Source: Lachnospiraceae bacterium
Lineage (GTDB): Bacteria; Bacillota; Clostridia; Lachnospirales; Lachnospiraceae
Direction of reading: 5' to 3'
Assembly (NCBI GenBank): GCA_022794265.1
Contig: JAAWEK010000007.1
Span: forward strand, 62,001 to 126,000
DNA length: 64,000 nt
Shown one piece after another: positions 56,876 to 64,000 of this stretch. A model generated the notes under the pieces. The model was not told the DNA's origin. It saw only the letters and a program-made list of their open reading frames with translations, and did not search any database. The position numbers and the translations under genes are program-made. How positions within the stretch are numbered: position 1 is the stretch's first letter; the number at the start of each line of letters is the position of its first letter.

Positions 56876-57574
56876 ATGCTGGAAAAATTAAAACAGGAAG
56901 TGTACGAGGCAAATATGCTTCTTCCAAAATACGGTCTGGTTACATTTACATGGGGAAATGTCAGTGGAATTGATAGGGAACAGGGATTGTTTGTAATCAA
57001 ACCCAGCGGAGTGGAGTATGACCAGCTGACGCCGGATGACATGGTGGTGGTTGATCTGGAAGGTAATCAGGTGGAAGGCAGATTTCGCCCTTCTTCGGAT
57101 ACAGCTACCCATAGGATACTCTATACCCGCTTTAAAAATATAGGAGGTATTGTCCATACACATTCTTCCTGGGCAACCAGCTGGGCGCAGGCAGGAAGAG
57201 ATATTCCGTGCTATGGTACTACACATGCAGATTATATTTATGGAGCAGTGCCATGTACAGGAAATCTGACAAAAGAAGAAATTGATGAGGCATATGAGCG
57301 GAATACCGGGATACGGATTGCTGATGAATTTGATCATCGAAATCTGGATTATATGGCAACACCGGCGGTTCTGTGTAAGAATCATGGTCCGTTTACCTGG
57401 GGAAAGGATGCGGCAGAGGCCGTTCATAATTCGGTGGTGTTGGAGGAAGTTGCAAAAATGGCGGCAAGATGTGAATGGATAAATCCGGAGAATCAGCCGG
57501 CGCCAAAGAATCTGCAGGATAAACATTATTTCAGAAAACATGGGGCAAACGCATATTATGGTCAGCCGGATTAA
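56876..57574 (+). CDS. araD: L-ribulose-5-phosphate 4-epimerase-like class II aldolase
   Basis: A 232-residue class II aldolase fold. [41 protein letters not shown] and [14 protein letters not shown] hold the zinc His residues; [19 protein letters not shown] follows. The pattern is that of AraD/UlaF/SgbE epimerases; no other pentose gene is nearby, so the exact substrate is open. The ribosome site before ATG 56876 is weak, and a small CAGGC/GCCTG hairpin covers the leader. Confidence 0.88.
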   Translation: MLEKLKQEVYEANMLLPKYGLVTFTWGNVSGIDREQGLFVIKPSGVEYDQLTPDDMVVVDLEGNQVEGRFRPSSDTATHRILYTRFKNIGGIVHTHSSWATSWAQAGRDIPCYGTTHADYIYGAVPCTGNLTKEEIDEAYERNTGIRIADEFDHRNLDYMATPAVLCKNHGPFTWGKDAAEAVHNSVVLEEVAKMAARCEWINPENQPAPKNLQDKHYFRKHGANAYYGQPD

Positions 57575-57649
57575 GGTTAAATGACATAAATCATATATAA
57601 CGGAATAGAATTATAATCAGAGGAGCAGGCAGTAATTAAGGGGGATATC

Positions 57650-59410
57650 ATGAGCAGCCAGAAGTATGAAAATATGCTGAATCTTGCATTGGAAACACCA
57701 GAGGGGGAACGGGCCTTATCGGAAAGTCTGAATGTAGGTTATAATATAGATGAGGATACCTGGCAGGTAATTGTACGATATAACGGAAGCATTGAATTCT
57801 TAAAGGATTACGGTGCTTCCATTACTTATCTTATAGCTAATTATGCGATTCTTACAGTACCGGAGGGATTACTGGAACGGTTAAGTACATTTAATGAAAT
57901 CATTTATGTGGAATTGCCTAAAAGTCTGTATCTTTCGGTGGTGAATGGCATACGGGTGTCCTGTATCAATCCGGTACAGGTAAGCTATTTTTCCGCAGGG
58001 GTCCAGTCGGGAGGGTTGTTTGGTTCCGGTGTGATTTGTGCGGTCATTGATTCCGGAATCGACTATGCCCACAGTGCGTTTCGTAATTTGGACGGTACCA
58101 CCCGGATTCTGGAATTATGGGACCAGACAGTACCAGGAAATCCGCCGGAAGGATATGGGCTTGGAAGCGTATATACTTCAGATGTCATTAATGAAGCGCT
58201 GGCAGTGGAAAATGAGGCTGAGAGGTATGCAATCGTTCCCAGCAGAGATTTGTCGGGACACGGGACCCATGTGGCCGGAATAATGGCTGGAAATTTTGCC
58301 GTTAATAAGAATAATAATCTGGGTATTGCTACGAAAAGTCCGCTGCTTATTGTAAAACTTAATACAAATACCAACAATGGGTTTCCGAGGACCACGGAAC
58401 TGATGCAGGCATTGGATTATATTTACCGGGCGGCTGTCCGGTATCAGATGCCGGTATCCGTGAATTTAAGCTTTGGAAATTCCTATGGTTCCCATGATGG
58501 CACTTCACTATTGGAAACCTTTATTGATGATATGGCAAATCTTTGGAAGATGAGTATCAGTATCGGCACTGGAAATGAAGGTAGCGGTTCTGGTCATTCG
58601 GAAGAATATTTTCTGAATGGGGAAACCAAAGATATAGAATTTAGCGTAGCCGGTTATGAATCTGCTTTGAATATCCAGATATGGAAGGCATATCAGGACA
58701 CATTTGGCTTTGTTTTATATGCTCCGGGAAGCAATTACGGAATTGTTATCAATGACATTCTGGGAAAGCAGACGGCGGAGGCGGGAAATACCAGAATTCT
58801 GATTTATTATGGAGAACCCTCTCCTTACAGTATGTATCAGGAAATTTATTTTGAGTTTATACCAGTGTCGAAAGATATGCCTTATATCAATGATGGCATA
58901 TGGAGGATAGAAGTGACTGCACGTAAGGTGGAAAGCGGTAGGATTGATATGTGGATGCCGGATTCGGCAGTGTTAAACAATAATACATTTTTTCTACGTC
59001 CAAGTCCCGAGGTAACACTGACCATTCCGTCCACCACAGTATCTGCTATATCCGTAGGAGGATACAATGCAGCAAATACGGCATATGCAGACTTTTCGGG
59101 AAGGGGATTTACCAGACTGACGAATCAGGTCCGGCCGGATATTGTGGCGCCGGCGGTGGATATATCATCGGCAGCCGTGGGAGGCGGAATGACCGTAAAG
59201 TCAGGAACATCCATGGCAACGCCGTTTGTTTCGGGAAGTGCGGCTTTACTGATGGAATGGGGGATTATAAGGGGGAATGACAGTTATCTGTATGGCGAGA
59301 AATTAAAGGCATATCTGATTAGGGGAGCGAAACCGATACCGGGAGAAAGCGTGCCTTCATCAAAGACGGGTTGGGGGGCGTTGTGTGTGAGGGACAGTTT
59401 GCCGGTTTAA
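57650..59410 (+). CDS. S8 family subtilisin-like serine protease
   Basis: A 586-residue subtilase with complete triad: Asp134 (AVIDSGIDYAHS), His204 (SGHGTHVAGIMAG) and Ser521 (SGTSMATPFVSG), plus the oxyanion Asn region GTGNEGSGSGHS. A roughly 100-residue N-terminal prodomain-like region precedes it, without a signal peptide or membrane helix, similar to Csp-type germination and related Clostridial proteases. A large insertion lies between His and Ser. The last 14 codons lie in the 59-bp sequence repeated at 61897. Confidence 0.88.
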   Translation: MSSQKYENMLNLALETPEGERALSESLNVGYNIDEDTWQVIVRYNGSIEFLKDYGASITYLIANYAILTVPEGLLERLSTFNEIIYVELPKSLYLSVVNGIRVSCINPVQVSYFSAGVQSGGLFGSGVICAVIDSGIDYAHSAFRNLDGTTRILELWDQTVPGNPPEGYGLGSVYTSDVINEALAVENEAERYAIVPSRDLSGHGTHVAGIMAGNFAVNKNNNLGIATKSPLLIVKLNTNTNNGFPRTTELMQALDYIYRAAVRYQMPVSVNLSFGNSYGSHDGTSLLETFIDDMANLWKMSISIGTGNEGSGSGHSEEYFLNGETKDIEFSVAGYESALNIQIWKAYQDTFGFVLYAPGSNYGIVINDILGKQTAEAGNTRILIYYGEPSPYSMYQEIYFEFIPVSKDMPYINDGIWRIEVTARKVESGRIDMWMPDSAVLNNNTFFLRPSPEVTLTIPSTTVSAISVGGYNAANTAYADFSGRGFTRLTNQVRPDIVAPAVDISSAAVGGGMTVKSGTSMATPFVSGSAALLMEWGIIRGNDSYLYGEKLKAYLIRGAKPIPGESVPSSKTGWGALCVRDSLPV

Positions 59411-59424
59411 GGATGAAGATCAAT
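59366..59424 (+). repeat. left 59-bp direct repeat (att-like)
   Basis: Identical over all 59 bases to 61897-61955. It covers the end of the subtilase gene including its stop codon and 14 bp beyond. The two copies bracket the two-gene AAA/TOPRIM cassette. Confidence 0.92.
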
Positions 59425-59489
59425 GGGGATTCTGTCCTTTTTAGTAAGAAAGCAAAAAGTGTTGTTTCGTAAAAAAATTACGGATAATA

Positions 59490-59518
59490 TTGTTGTTTGG
59501 GAATAAAAATGGTATACT
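59490..59518 (+). promoter_or_regulatory. promoter of the AAA15/TOPRIM-like cassette
   Basis: TTGTTG at 59490-59495, a 17-bp spacer and TGG-TATACT (59513-59518), an extended -10. It lies just inside the left repeat, so the cassette carries its own promoter. Confidence 0.65.
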
Positions 59519-59552
59519 GAGTAAAAAAGAAGATTTAAGGAGAGAGTCTATT

Positions 59553-60707
59553 ATGCTAAAACGATTTGAGGTAAGTAATTATAGGAATTTCAAAGATAAA
59601 GTAAAAGTTGATTTTAGTAAAGTAGGAGGATATCAATTTAATTCAGAGTGTATTACAAATAATAAGATAAGTAAAATGCTTATCTATGGAAGGAATGCGA
59701 CCGGAAAAACAAATCTAGGGAAAGCATTACTTGATATTTCAAATAATATGGCAAGGATTCGTTTTTTTTCAAGTCAGGCGGTTGCATATTTAAATGCAGA
59801 TTCAAATGAAAAGATGGCATTATTCAAGTATGTATTTCAATTTGATGATAATGAAATTGTATATATGTATCATAAAATATCTGAATATCAGTTATTTGAC
59901 GAAGAATTGTTAGTTGATGGCAATAGGGTATTTTATTTTAATTTTGAAACAAAAGAGAATGATTTTGAGGGGCTTGAAGAGCTGGAAGCTGAAACTGTTA
60001 TCACAGATCGTTTTTTGCAGGCAATGAATTCAAATAAAGGGGACGATGATGAAGCTCCAACATTACCATTTCTTCGATGGGTAATAAATAATACGGCTTT
60101 AAAAGAAAATTCAATACTTTTAAAATTAGATGATTTTATAAACCGCATGGCAATGGTCACTGTAGGAAGTGGTGGTGGAGTATACAGACCTCGAAAATTT
60201 TATGATACATTTTTTGATGCACTGGATGAAAAGGATAATTTAAAAGATTTTGAAGATTTCTTAAACATAATGGGAATAGAATGTAGTCTGGTAATGAAAC
60301 ATTTGCCTGATGGACAAAAAGAATTATATTTTCAACATGAAAAGTTGGTTCCTTTTATGGAAACAGCATCAAGCGGAACTATTTCCTTGTTGAATTTATA
60401 TCGGCGCCTTTTTATGGGAAAAAACTCTTCGTTACTTTACATGGATGAATTTGATGCATTTTATCATTATGAAATGTCAGAAAATGTAATTCGTTTTTTG
60501 AAAGCCAAATATCCTGAATGTCAGATTATTATGACTACTCATAATACAAATTTAATGACTAATAGATTGATGAGGCCAGACTCTTTGTTTATTTTATCAA
60601 GAAGAGGTACACTTACTGCATTATGTGATGCAACAGAGAGGGAATTGCGCGAGGGACATAATTTAGAAAAGATGTATATAAGTGGGGAATTTGATAAATA
60701 TGAATAA
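59553..60707 (+). CDS. AAA15/RloA-like ATPase, probable phage-defence component
   Basis: A 384-residue SMC-like ATPase. It begins LKRFEVSNYRNFKDKVKVDF, the standard start of this class. Walker A is GRNATGKTNLGKALLD (from residue 46), and SLLYMDEFDAFYH is Walker B, followed by MTTHNTNLMTNR. Such ATPases are the sensor half of many two-gene defence systems (RloAB, AbiL, PARIS-like). Base composition is more AT-rich than the chromosome around it. It overlaps the downstream partner by eight bases. ATG 59553 follows AAGGAGAGAG. Confidence 0.75.
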   Translation: MLKRFEVSNYRNFKDKVKVDFSKVGGYQFNSECITNNKISKMLIYGRNATGKTNLGKALLDISNNMARIRFFSSQAVAYLNADSNEKMALFKYVFQFDDNEIVYMYHKISEYQLFDEELLVDGNRVFYFNFETKENDFEGLEELEAETVITDRFLQAMNSNKGDDDEAPTLPFLRWVINNTALKENSILLKLDDFINRMAMVTVGSGGGVYRPRKFYDTFFDALDEKDNLKDFEDFLNIMGIECSLVMKHLPDGQKELYFQHEKLVPFMETASSGTISLLNLYRRLFMGKNSSLLYMDEFDAFYHYEMSENVIRFLKAKYPECQIIMTTHNTNLMTNRLMRPDSLFILSRRGTLTALCDATERELREGHNLEKMYISGEFDKYE

Positions 60708-61731
60708 TTATGATTGGTTAAAGCCAAGAAGGCGACGACGAAATCTGTTTATTGTAGAGGGAAACCATGAAAAAAATGAACTTATGAGCTTACTCTTGAA
60801 AATCTATCCAGAAGTAGACATAAAGTTAGAAGATATTATCATATATACCACAAATATATATCAGCTTTACAAAATGATAGCGGATAAGTATGGTGATGAG
60901 TGGTTTGATATAGATGTAGATTTACCATTTATCGTTGGTGAGAAGTTAAAGGTAGGAGAGGCTTTGCATAAAGTTGATTTTATGAATATCCTTCTTATTT
61001 TTGACTATGAAAGACACGATCCTCTTTTTTCGGAAGAAAAAATTAATCATCTCCAGCAATATTTTTGTGATCCAACCGATGTTGGAAAGCTTTATATTAA
61101 TTATCCGATGGTTGAATCATATCAACACTTATTTTCGATTCCAGATTCAGGCTATGCAGAAAGAAGTATTTTGGTATCGTTACAGCCAGGTGATAAATAT
61201 AAAAATTTGGTTAAAGATACGTTCATTGCGCATTTGATTGATTTGCCAAGGAAGATGGAAGAAATACTTTCAAAAAGATTTATGATACAAGATAAGGAAA
61301 AATGTGCAGAATATGTTGAGAAGATTTTATTCATCCACTCTGACGAAAATGATCTTGCAATACAGGTAAGAGAAATACTCTGTGGAGATCTTGATGAACA
61401 GGCTTTATTAACAGCGCAGTTTCAGATGAAGAATTTAATAGAGAAAAATCGGTATGCCAGTTTAGGAAAAACATATTATGAATACATGAGAGGTATTTTC
61501 AACGAAATTATTGCTCATAATATACGGAAAGGTAAGATGATTCAAAGTGGTGAATATAATTTCCCCAAATATGATTTGGAAAAATGTTATGAGGACCTTT
61601 CTTTTTTAGATATCTTGGATAGACAAAATATTAGAAGCAGAGATCTTGAGGCGGGGATGATTTGGGTAATAAATACAAGTGTGCTTTTTATTCCAGATTA
61701 TAATTTCAATCTGATTGAAAGTGGAGAATAA
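60700..61731 (+). CDS. TOPRIM/RloB-like partner, probable defence effector
   Basis: A 343-residue protein. Its start, RRRRRNLFIVEGNHEKNELM, carries an acidic residue in the IVEG context, and NILLIFDYERHDPLF supplies acidic residues later. Together these resemble the Glu and DxD-like positions of TOPRIM nucleases found in RloB/AbiLii/DUF4435 effectors. It has no membrane helix. It overlaps the ATPase gene, so the two are coupled. The family cannot be fixed by eye; nuclease activity is inferred. ATG 60700 is chosen over GTG 60682. Confidence 0.6.
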   Translation: MNNYDWLKPRRRRRNLFIVEGNHEKNELMSLLLKIYPEVDIKLEDIIIYTTNIYQLYKMIADKYGDEWFDIDVDLPFIVGEKLKVGEALHKVDFMNILLIFDYERHDPLFSEEKINHLQQYFCDPTDVGKLYINYPMVESYQHLFSIPDSGYAERSILVSLQPGDKYKNLVKDTFIAHLIDLPRKMEEILSKRFMIQDKEKCAEYVEKILFIHSDENDLAIQVREILCGDLDEQALLTAQFQMKNLIEKNRYASLGKTYYEYMRGIFNEIIAHNIRKGKMIQSGEYNFPKYDLEKCYEDLSFLDILDRQNIRSRDLEAGMIWVINTSVLFIPDYNFNLIESGE

Positions 61732-61768
61732 GAAGATGAGAAGGTTTATTCGGGTTAAAACAACTTAG

Positions 61769-61897
61769 CAATAACTTCCCATCAATTTTCATGGTAATTA
61801 GCAATTATTTATCATCAGCGGTGAGGAGTTATGCGGGGTTGCGGGCTTTTGATATGAAAATAAGTGAAAAAAGTTCGTGACAATAACTTGACATCAA
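61769..61897 (+). repeat. short direct repeats next to the right att-like site
   Basis: A 17-base element at 61769-61785 recurs at 61881-61897 with two changes, and a weaker copy lies at 61802-61818 (12 of 17). The last copy abuts the right 59-bp repeat. The 61732-61896 stretch has no gene. The repeats could be arm-type recombinase sites. Confidence 0.5.
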
Positions 61898-61955
61898 CGG
61901 GTTGGGGGGCGTTGTGTGTGAGGGACAGTTTGCCGGTTTAAGGATGAAGATCAAT
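61897..61955 (+). repeat. right 59-bp direct repeat (att-like)
   Basis: Perfect copy of 59366-59424. Here it has no upstream subtilase coding sequence, so it is an orphan gene end. It marks the right boundary of the 2.5-kb cassette. Confidence 0.92.
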
Positions 61956-62043
61956 TTCTTTATATCATAATTATGTTCATATTTTGCTCTTTTTTCTGGA
62001 CGGAATAGTAATCATAACCTTTGACGGACATCATTCATTCATA

Positions 62044-62072
62044 TTGCAAATAGCACATTTCAATGGTATAAT
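62044..62072 (+). promoter_or_regulatory. promoter of the binding-protein gene
   Basis: TTGCAA at 62044-62049, a 17-bp spacer and TGG-TATAAT (62067-62072), an extended consensus -10. Confidence 0.7.
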
Positions 62073-62112
62073 GGTTGCTGAAAAAAACGGGAACATAAAG
62101 GATGGAATATAT

Positions 62113-63345
62113 ATGAGAAAAAGAATATATGGATTGTTTTTTAGCATTTTATGTACCGTAGCACTTACGGGATGTGGTGTAGCAGAGAAAACGGATATGG
62201 AGGAAACAGAACCCCAAAAAGTTGAACTGGTTGTCTGGGGAGCCGAGGAAGACACGGAACTGATGAACCGGATTATTCAGAGTTTTCAGATGAACTATCA
62301 GGGACAGGCAGATTTCCATATCATATTCGAGGTACAGGGAGAATCCCAGTGTAAAGATGTATTGATTAGCGGATTGGAGGATGGTGCGGATGTATTTACC
62401 TTTGCGGACGATCAGCTAAATGCTCTGGCAGCTGCCGGGGCATTGGATCCTATTGGGAATGAGGATGAAATCAGGAGTAAAAATCTTTCAAGTGCTGTGG
62501 AGGCAGCCACAGTAAATAATCGGCTATATGCATATCCATTGACTGCAGATAATGGATATTTCTTATATTATAATAAGCAATATATCACAGAAGAACAGGT
62601 GAAGACTCTGGATGGTATATTAGAAGCTGCCGATGCAAATGGCAGGTTATTTACCATGGACTGGTCTTCGGCATGGTATGTATATTCTTTTTTTGGAAAT
62701 ACAGGGCTTAAAGTTGGACTTAATGATGACGGCATTACTAACTACTGTACATGGAATCAGACAGACGGGGATATCCGGGGGATTGATGTAGCCCAGGCAA
62801 TGTTGCAGATTGCGGGAAATTCAGGTTTTGCCAGTCGTACAGATGAAGAATTTATCGAAGGAGTAAGAAACGGATCGGTAATTGCAGGAGTTAGCGGTGC
62901 ATGGAATTCCGTTTCGGTAAAGGAAGCATGGGGAGAGAATGCCGGAGCTGTCAAGCTGCCAACTTATAGCTGTAACGGCCGACAGGTACAGATGGCTTCT
63001 TTTTCTGGCTGTAAACTGATTGGTGTAAATGCTTATTCCAAACATCCGGAATGGGCAGCCAGGCTTGCCGAATGGATTACTGATGAAGAGAACCAGCGGC
63101 TCCGTTTCGAAATGCGTGGTCAGGGTCCGTCAAACATTGTGGTAGCGGATTCACCAGAAATCAAGCAATCACCAGAGATTACCGCTCTCATAGAACAGTC
63201 TGAATTTTCTCAGCTTCAGCGGGTAGGCGGTAAGTTTTGGGATCCTGTTTCAAAATTTGCAGGAAGTATGGCAGCAGGAAATCCTTCCGGCCAGAACTTA
63301 CAGGAGCAGTTAGATGAGATGGCAGAAGGTGTTTCTGCCAGATAG
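62113..63345 (+). CDS. extracellular solute-binding lipoprotein (sugar type)
   Basis: A 410-residue lipoprotein. The signal ends in CTVALTGCGV, with the lipobox Cys near residue 20. The mature part begins VELVVWGAEEDTELMNRIIQ and has the mixed alpha/beta pattern of family 1 (maltose-type) binding proteins, with conserved end QRLRFEMRGQGPSNI. No permease or ATPase genes follow; a chemoreceptor gene does, 29 bp later. That suggests the protein may also deliver ligand to the receptor. ATG 62113 fits AAAGGATGG. Confidence 0.85.
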   Translation: MRKRIYGLFFSILCTVALTGCGVAEKTDMEETEPQKVELVVWGAEEDTELMNRIIQSFQMNYQGQADFHIIFEVQGESQCKDVLISGLEDGADVFTFADDQLNALAAAGALDPIGNEDEIRSKNLSSAVEAATVNNRLYAYPLTADNGYFLYYNKQYITEEQVKTLDGILEAADANGRLFTMDWSSAWYVYSFFGNTGLKVGLNDDGITNYCTWNQTDGDIRGIDVAQAMLQIAGNSGFASRTDEEFIEGVRNGSVIAGVSGAWNSVSVKEAWGENAGAVKLPTYSCNGRQVQMASFSGCKLIGVNAYSKHPEWAARLAEWITDEENQRLRFEMRGQGPSNIVVADSPEIKQSPEITALIEQSEFSQLQRVGGKFWDPVSKFAGSMAAGNPSGQNLQEQLDEMAEGVSAR

Positions 63346-63374
63346 ATATATATGTCGAAAGGATTTGATAATGT

Positions 63375-64000
63375 ATGATGAAGAAAAAACTTACCATACA
63401 GCAACGTCTGATTCTTCCAATCATCCTTTTGGGAGTTGTGGCTTTGATTTCAAATGTTCTGTCAGGCTTCAGTATTAACAACGTAAATTCCAATGCATCG
63501 AAAATTGTAGATAACTATATGGTAGGATCGGAAACACTACATAACATCCGTCGCACGACGACAAATATTCATAAGATGGCTCTGTCCCATATCGTCGCAA
63601 CGGACTATAATACTATGATTACTGTGGTGGCACAGATTAAAGAAGAAGAAAAAACATTGGAATCGTATTTAAAAGAATATAAAAATTATGTCACGGAAGA
63701 TGAAGAAGTAATATATGCGCAGCTTTTGGATAACTATGATTCTTTTAAGCATGCTTTGGTCTATCTTGTATGTGCGAGTGCGGACAGCAAGACTCAGGAT
63801 GCCTATACTTATGCCAATGGTGATGTTGCACGCTTTGGCTCTGCAATAGAAAGTAATACCGATGAATTATATGCAGCAATAAGCACAAGGACAACCGGTG
63901 CAAGACAGAAGCTTTCATTTGTCTATATTATTTCGCTGATTATTGCTGTCGTATCTATTACATTATGTTTGATATTAGTACCTGCAGCCATTCGGATTAT
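63375..64000 (+). CDS. methyl-accepting chemotaxis-type receptor, N-terminal part
   Basis: Open to the window end (208 codons seen). MKKKLTIQQRLILPIILLGV forms the first membrane helix, then an approximately 145-residue helical periplasmic-side domain of four-helix-bundle type (NIRRTTTNIHKMALSHIVA), and a second membrane helix from about residue 185. HAMP and signalling domains would lie beyond the edge. The overlapping ATG at 63371 leads to a short frame only. Close placement behind a binding lipoprotein suggests coupled sensing; a sensor kinase is the alternative. Confidence 0.65.
   Translation, partial: MMKKKLTIQQRLILPIILLGVVALISNVLSGFSINNVNSNASKIVDNYMVGSETLHNIRRTTTNIHKMALSHIVATDYNTMITVVAQIKEEEKTLESYLKEYKNYVTEDEEVIYAQLLDNYDSFKHALVYLVCASADSKTQDAYTYANGDVARFGSAIESNTDELYAAISTRTTGARQKLSFVYIISLIIAVVSITLCLILVPAAIRI

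Noticed and set aside
56888-57541. 217-codon minus-strand frame inside the araD-like gene
   Set aside because: Mirror frame of a real gene; no ribosome site or domain.
59366-61955. Insertion sequence or transposon
   Set aside because: No transposase, no terminal inverted repeats, and the 59-bp repeats are far longer than a target duplication.
1-64000. CRISPR arrays, tRNA or rRNA genes
   Set aside because: No regularly spaced repeats and no cloverleaf or rRNA segments were found on reading; a computed scan was not possible.

Overview
The window looks like a chromosomal segment of an anaerobic Firmicute, most probably a Lachnospiraceae-type gut Clostridium. The base composition is moderately AT-rich, ribosome binding sites are of the AGGAG type, promoters are classical TTGACA/TATAAT, and the gene content fits: HemZ, a bifunctional Rel, a fused PotCD, a czcD-type riboswitch and several c-di-GMP enzymes. 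This is inference from gene content; no 16S gene is present. Essentially all genes are intact, and most read on the plus strand.

Layout. (1) 1-1845: an AT-rich stretch with a secreted papain/C39-like protein behind a leader terminator, and a small membrane-anchored protein. (2) 1876-7900: a compact biosynthetic operon with a PaaK/CapK-like adenylating enzyme, two acyl carrier proteins, two BtrH-like cysteine acyltransferase candidates, a SerRS-like amino acid:[carrier protein] ligase and a small membrane protein. (3) 7947-9112: promoter, NiCo-type riboswitch and a CDF metal exporter. (4) 9165-13057: potAB-potCD polyamine transport behind a promoter embedded in a long palindrome. It runs directly into folC-folP-folBK and pheA. 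(5) 17197-24588: DUF815 ATPase, Ppx, Ppk and bifunctional Rel (polyphosphate and ppGpp metabolism). (6) 24618-30497: metallo-hydrolase, HemZ, HD-GYP protein, HisS and AspS, ending in a clear terminator.

(7) 30704-49831 is a 19-kb co-directional locus. It starts with an HD-GYP protein and ends with an EAL protein. Between them are a SipW-like signal peptidase, five membrane-anchored secreted proteins (several TasA/camelysin-like), a membrane-anchored McrB-like AAA+ ATPase with a McrC/DUF2357-like partner, and a 2839-residue surface protein built from beta-helix-like modules. I read it as a fibre or matrix export locus under local c-di-GMP control; the combination is unusual. (8) 49849-50136 folds into a large structured RNA with a pseudoknot that I cannot assign to a family. 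It precedes glyA and aroC. (9) 52704-55388: three minus-strand genes (CmpB-like, YlmH, MATE). (10) 55697-59410: an AraC regulator, a second possible structured RNA, araD-like and a cytoplasmic-type subtilase. (11) 59366-61955: an AT-rich two-gene AAA15 ATPase/TOPRIM-like probable defence cassette, flanked by a perfect 59-bp direct repeat that duplicates the end of the subtilase gene. (12) 62113-64000: a sugar-type binding lipoprotein and the start of a chemoreceptor.

The four places most deserving follow-up are the carrier-protein operon (2), the c-di-GMP-bracketed SipW/McrB locus (7), the large RNA (8) and the repeat-flanked defence cassette (11).
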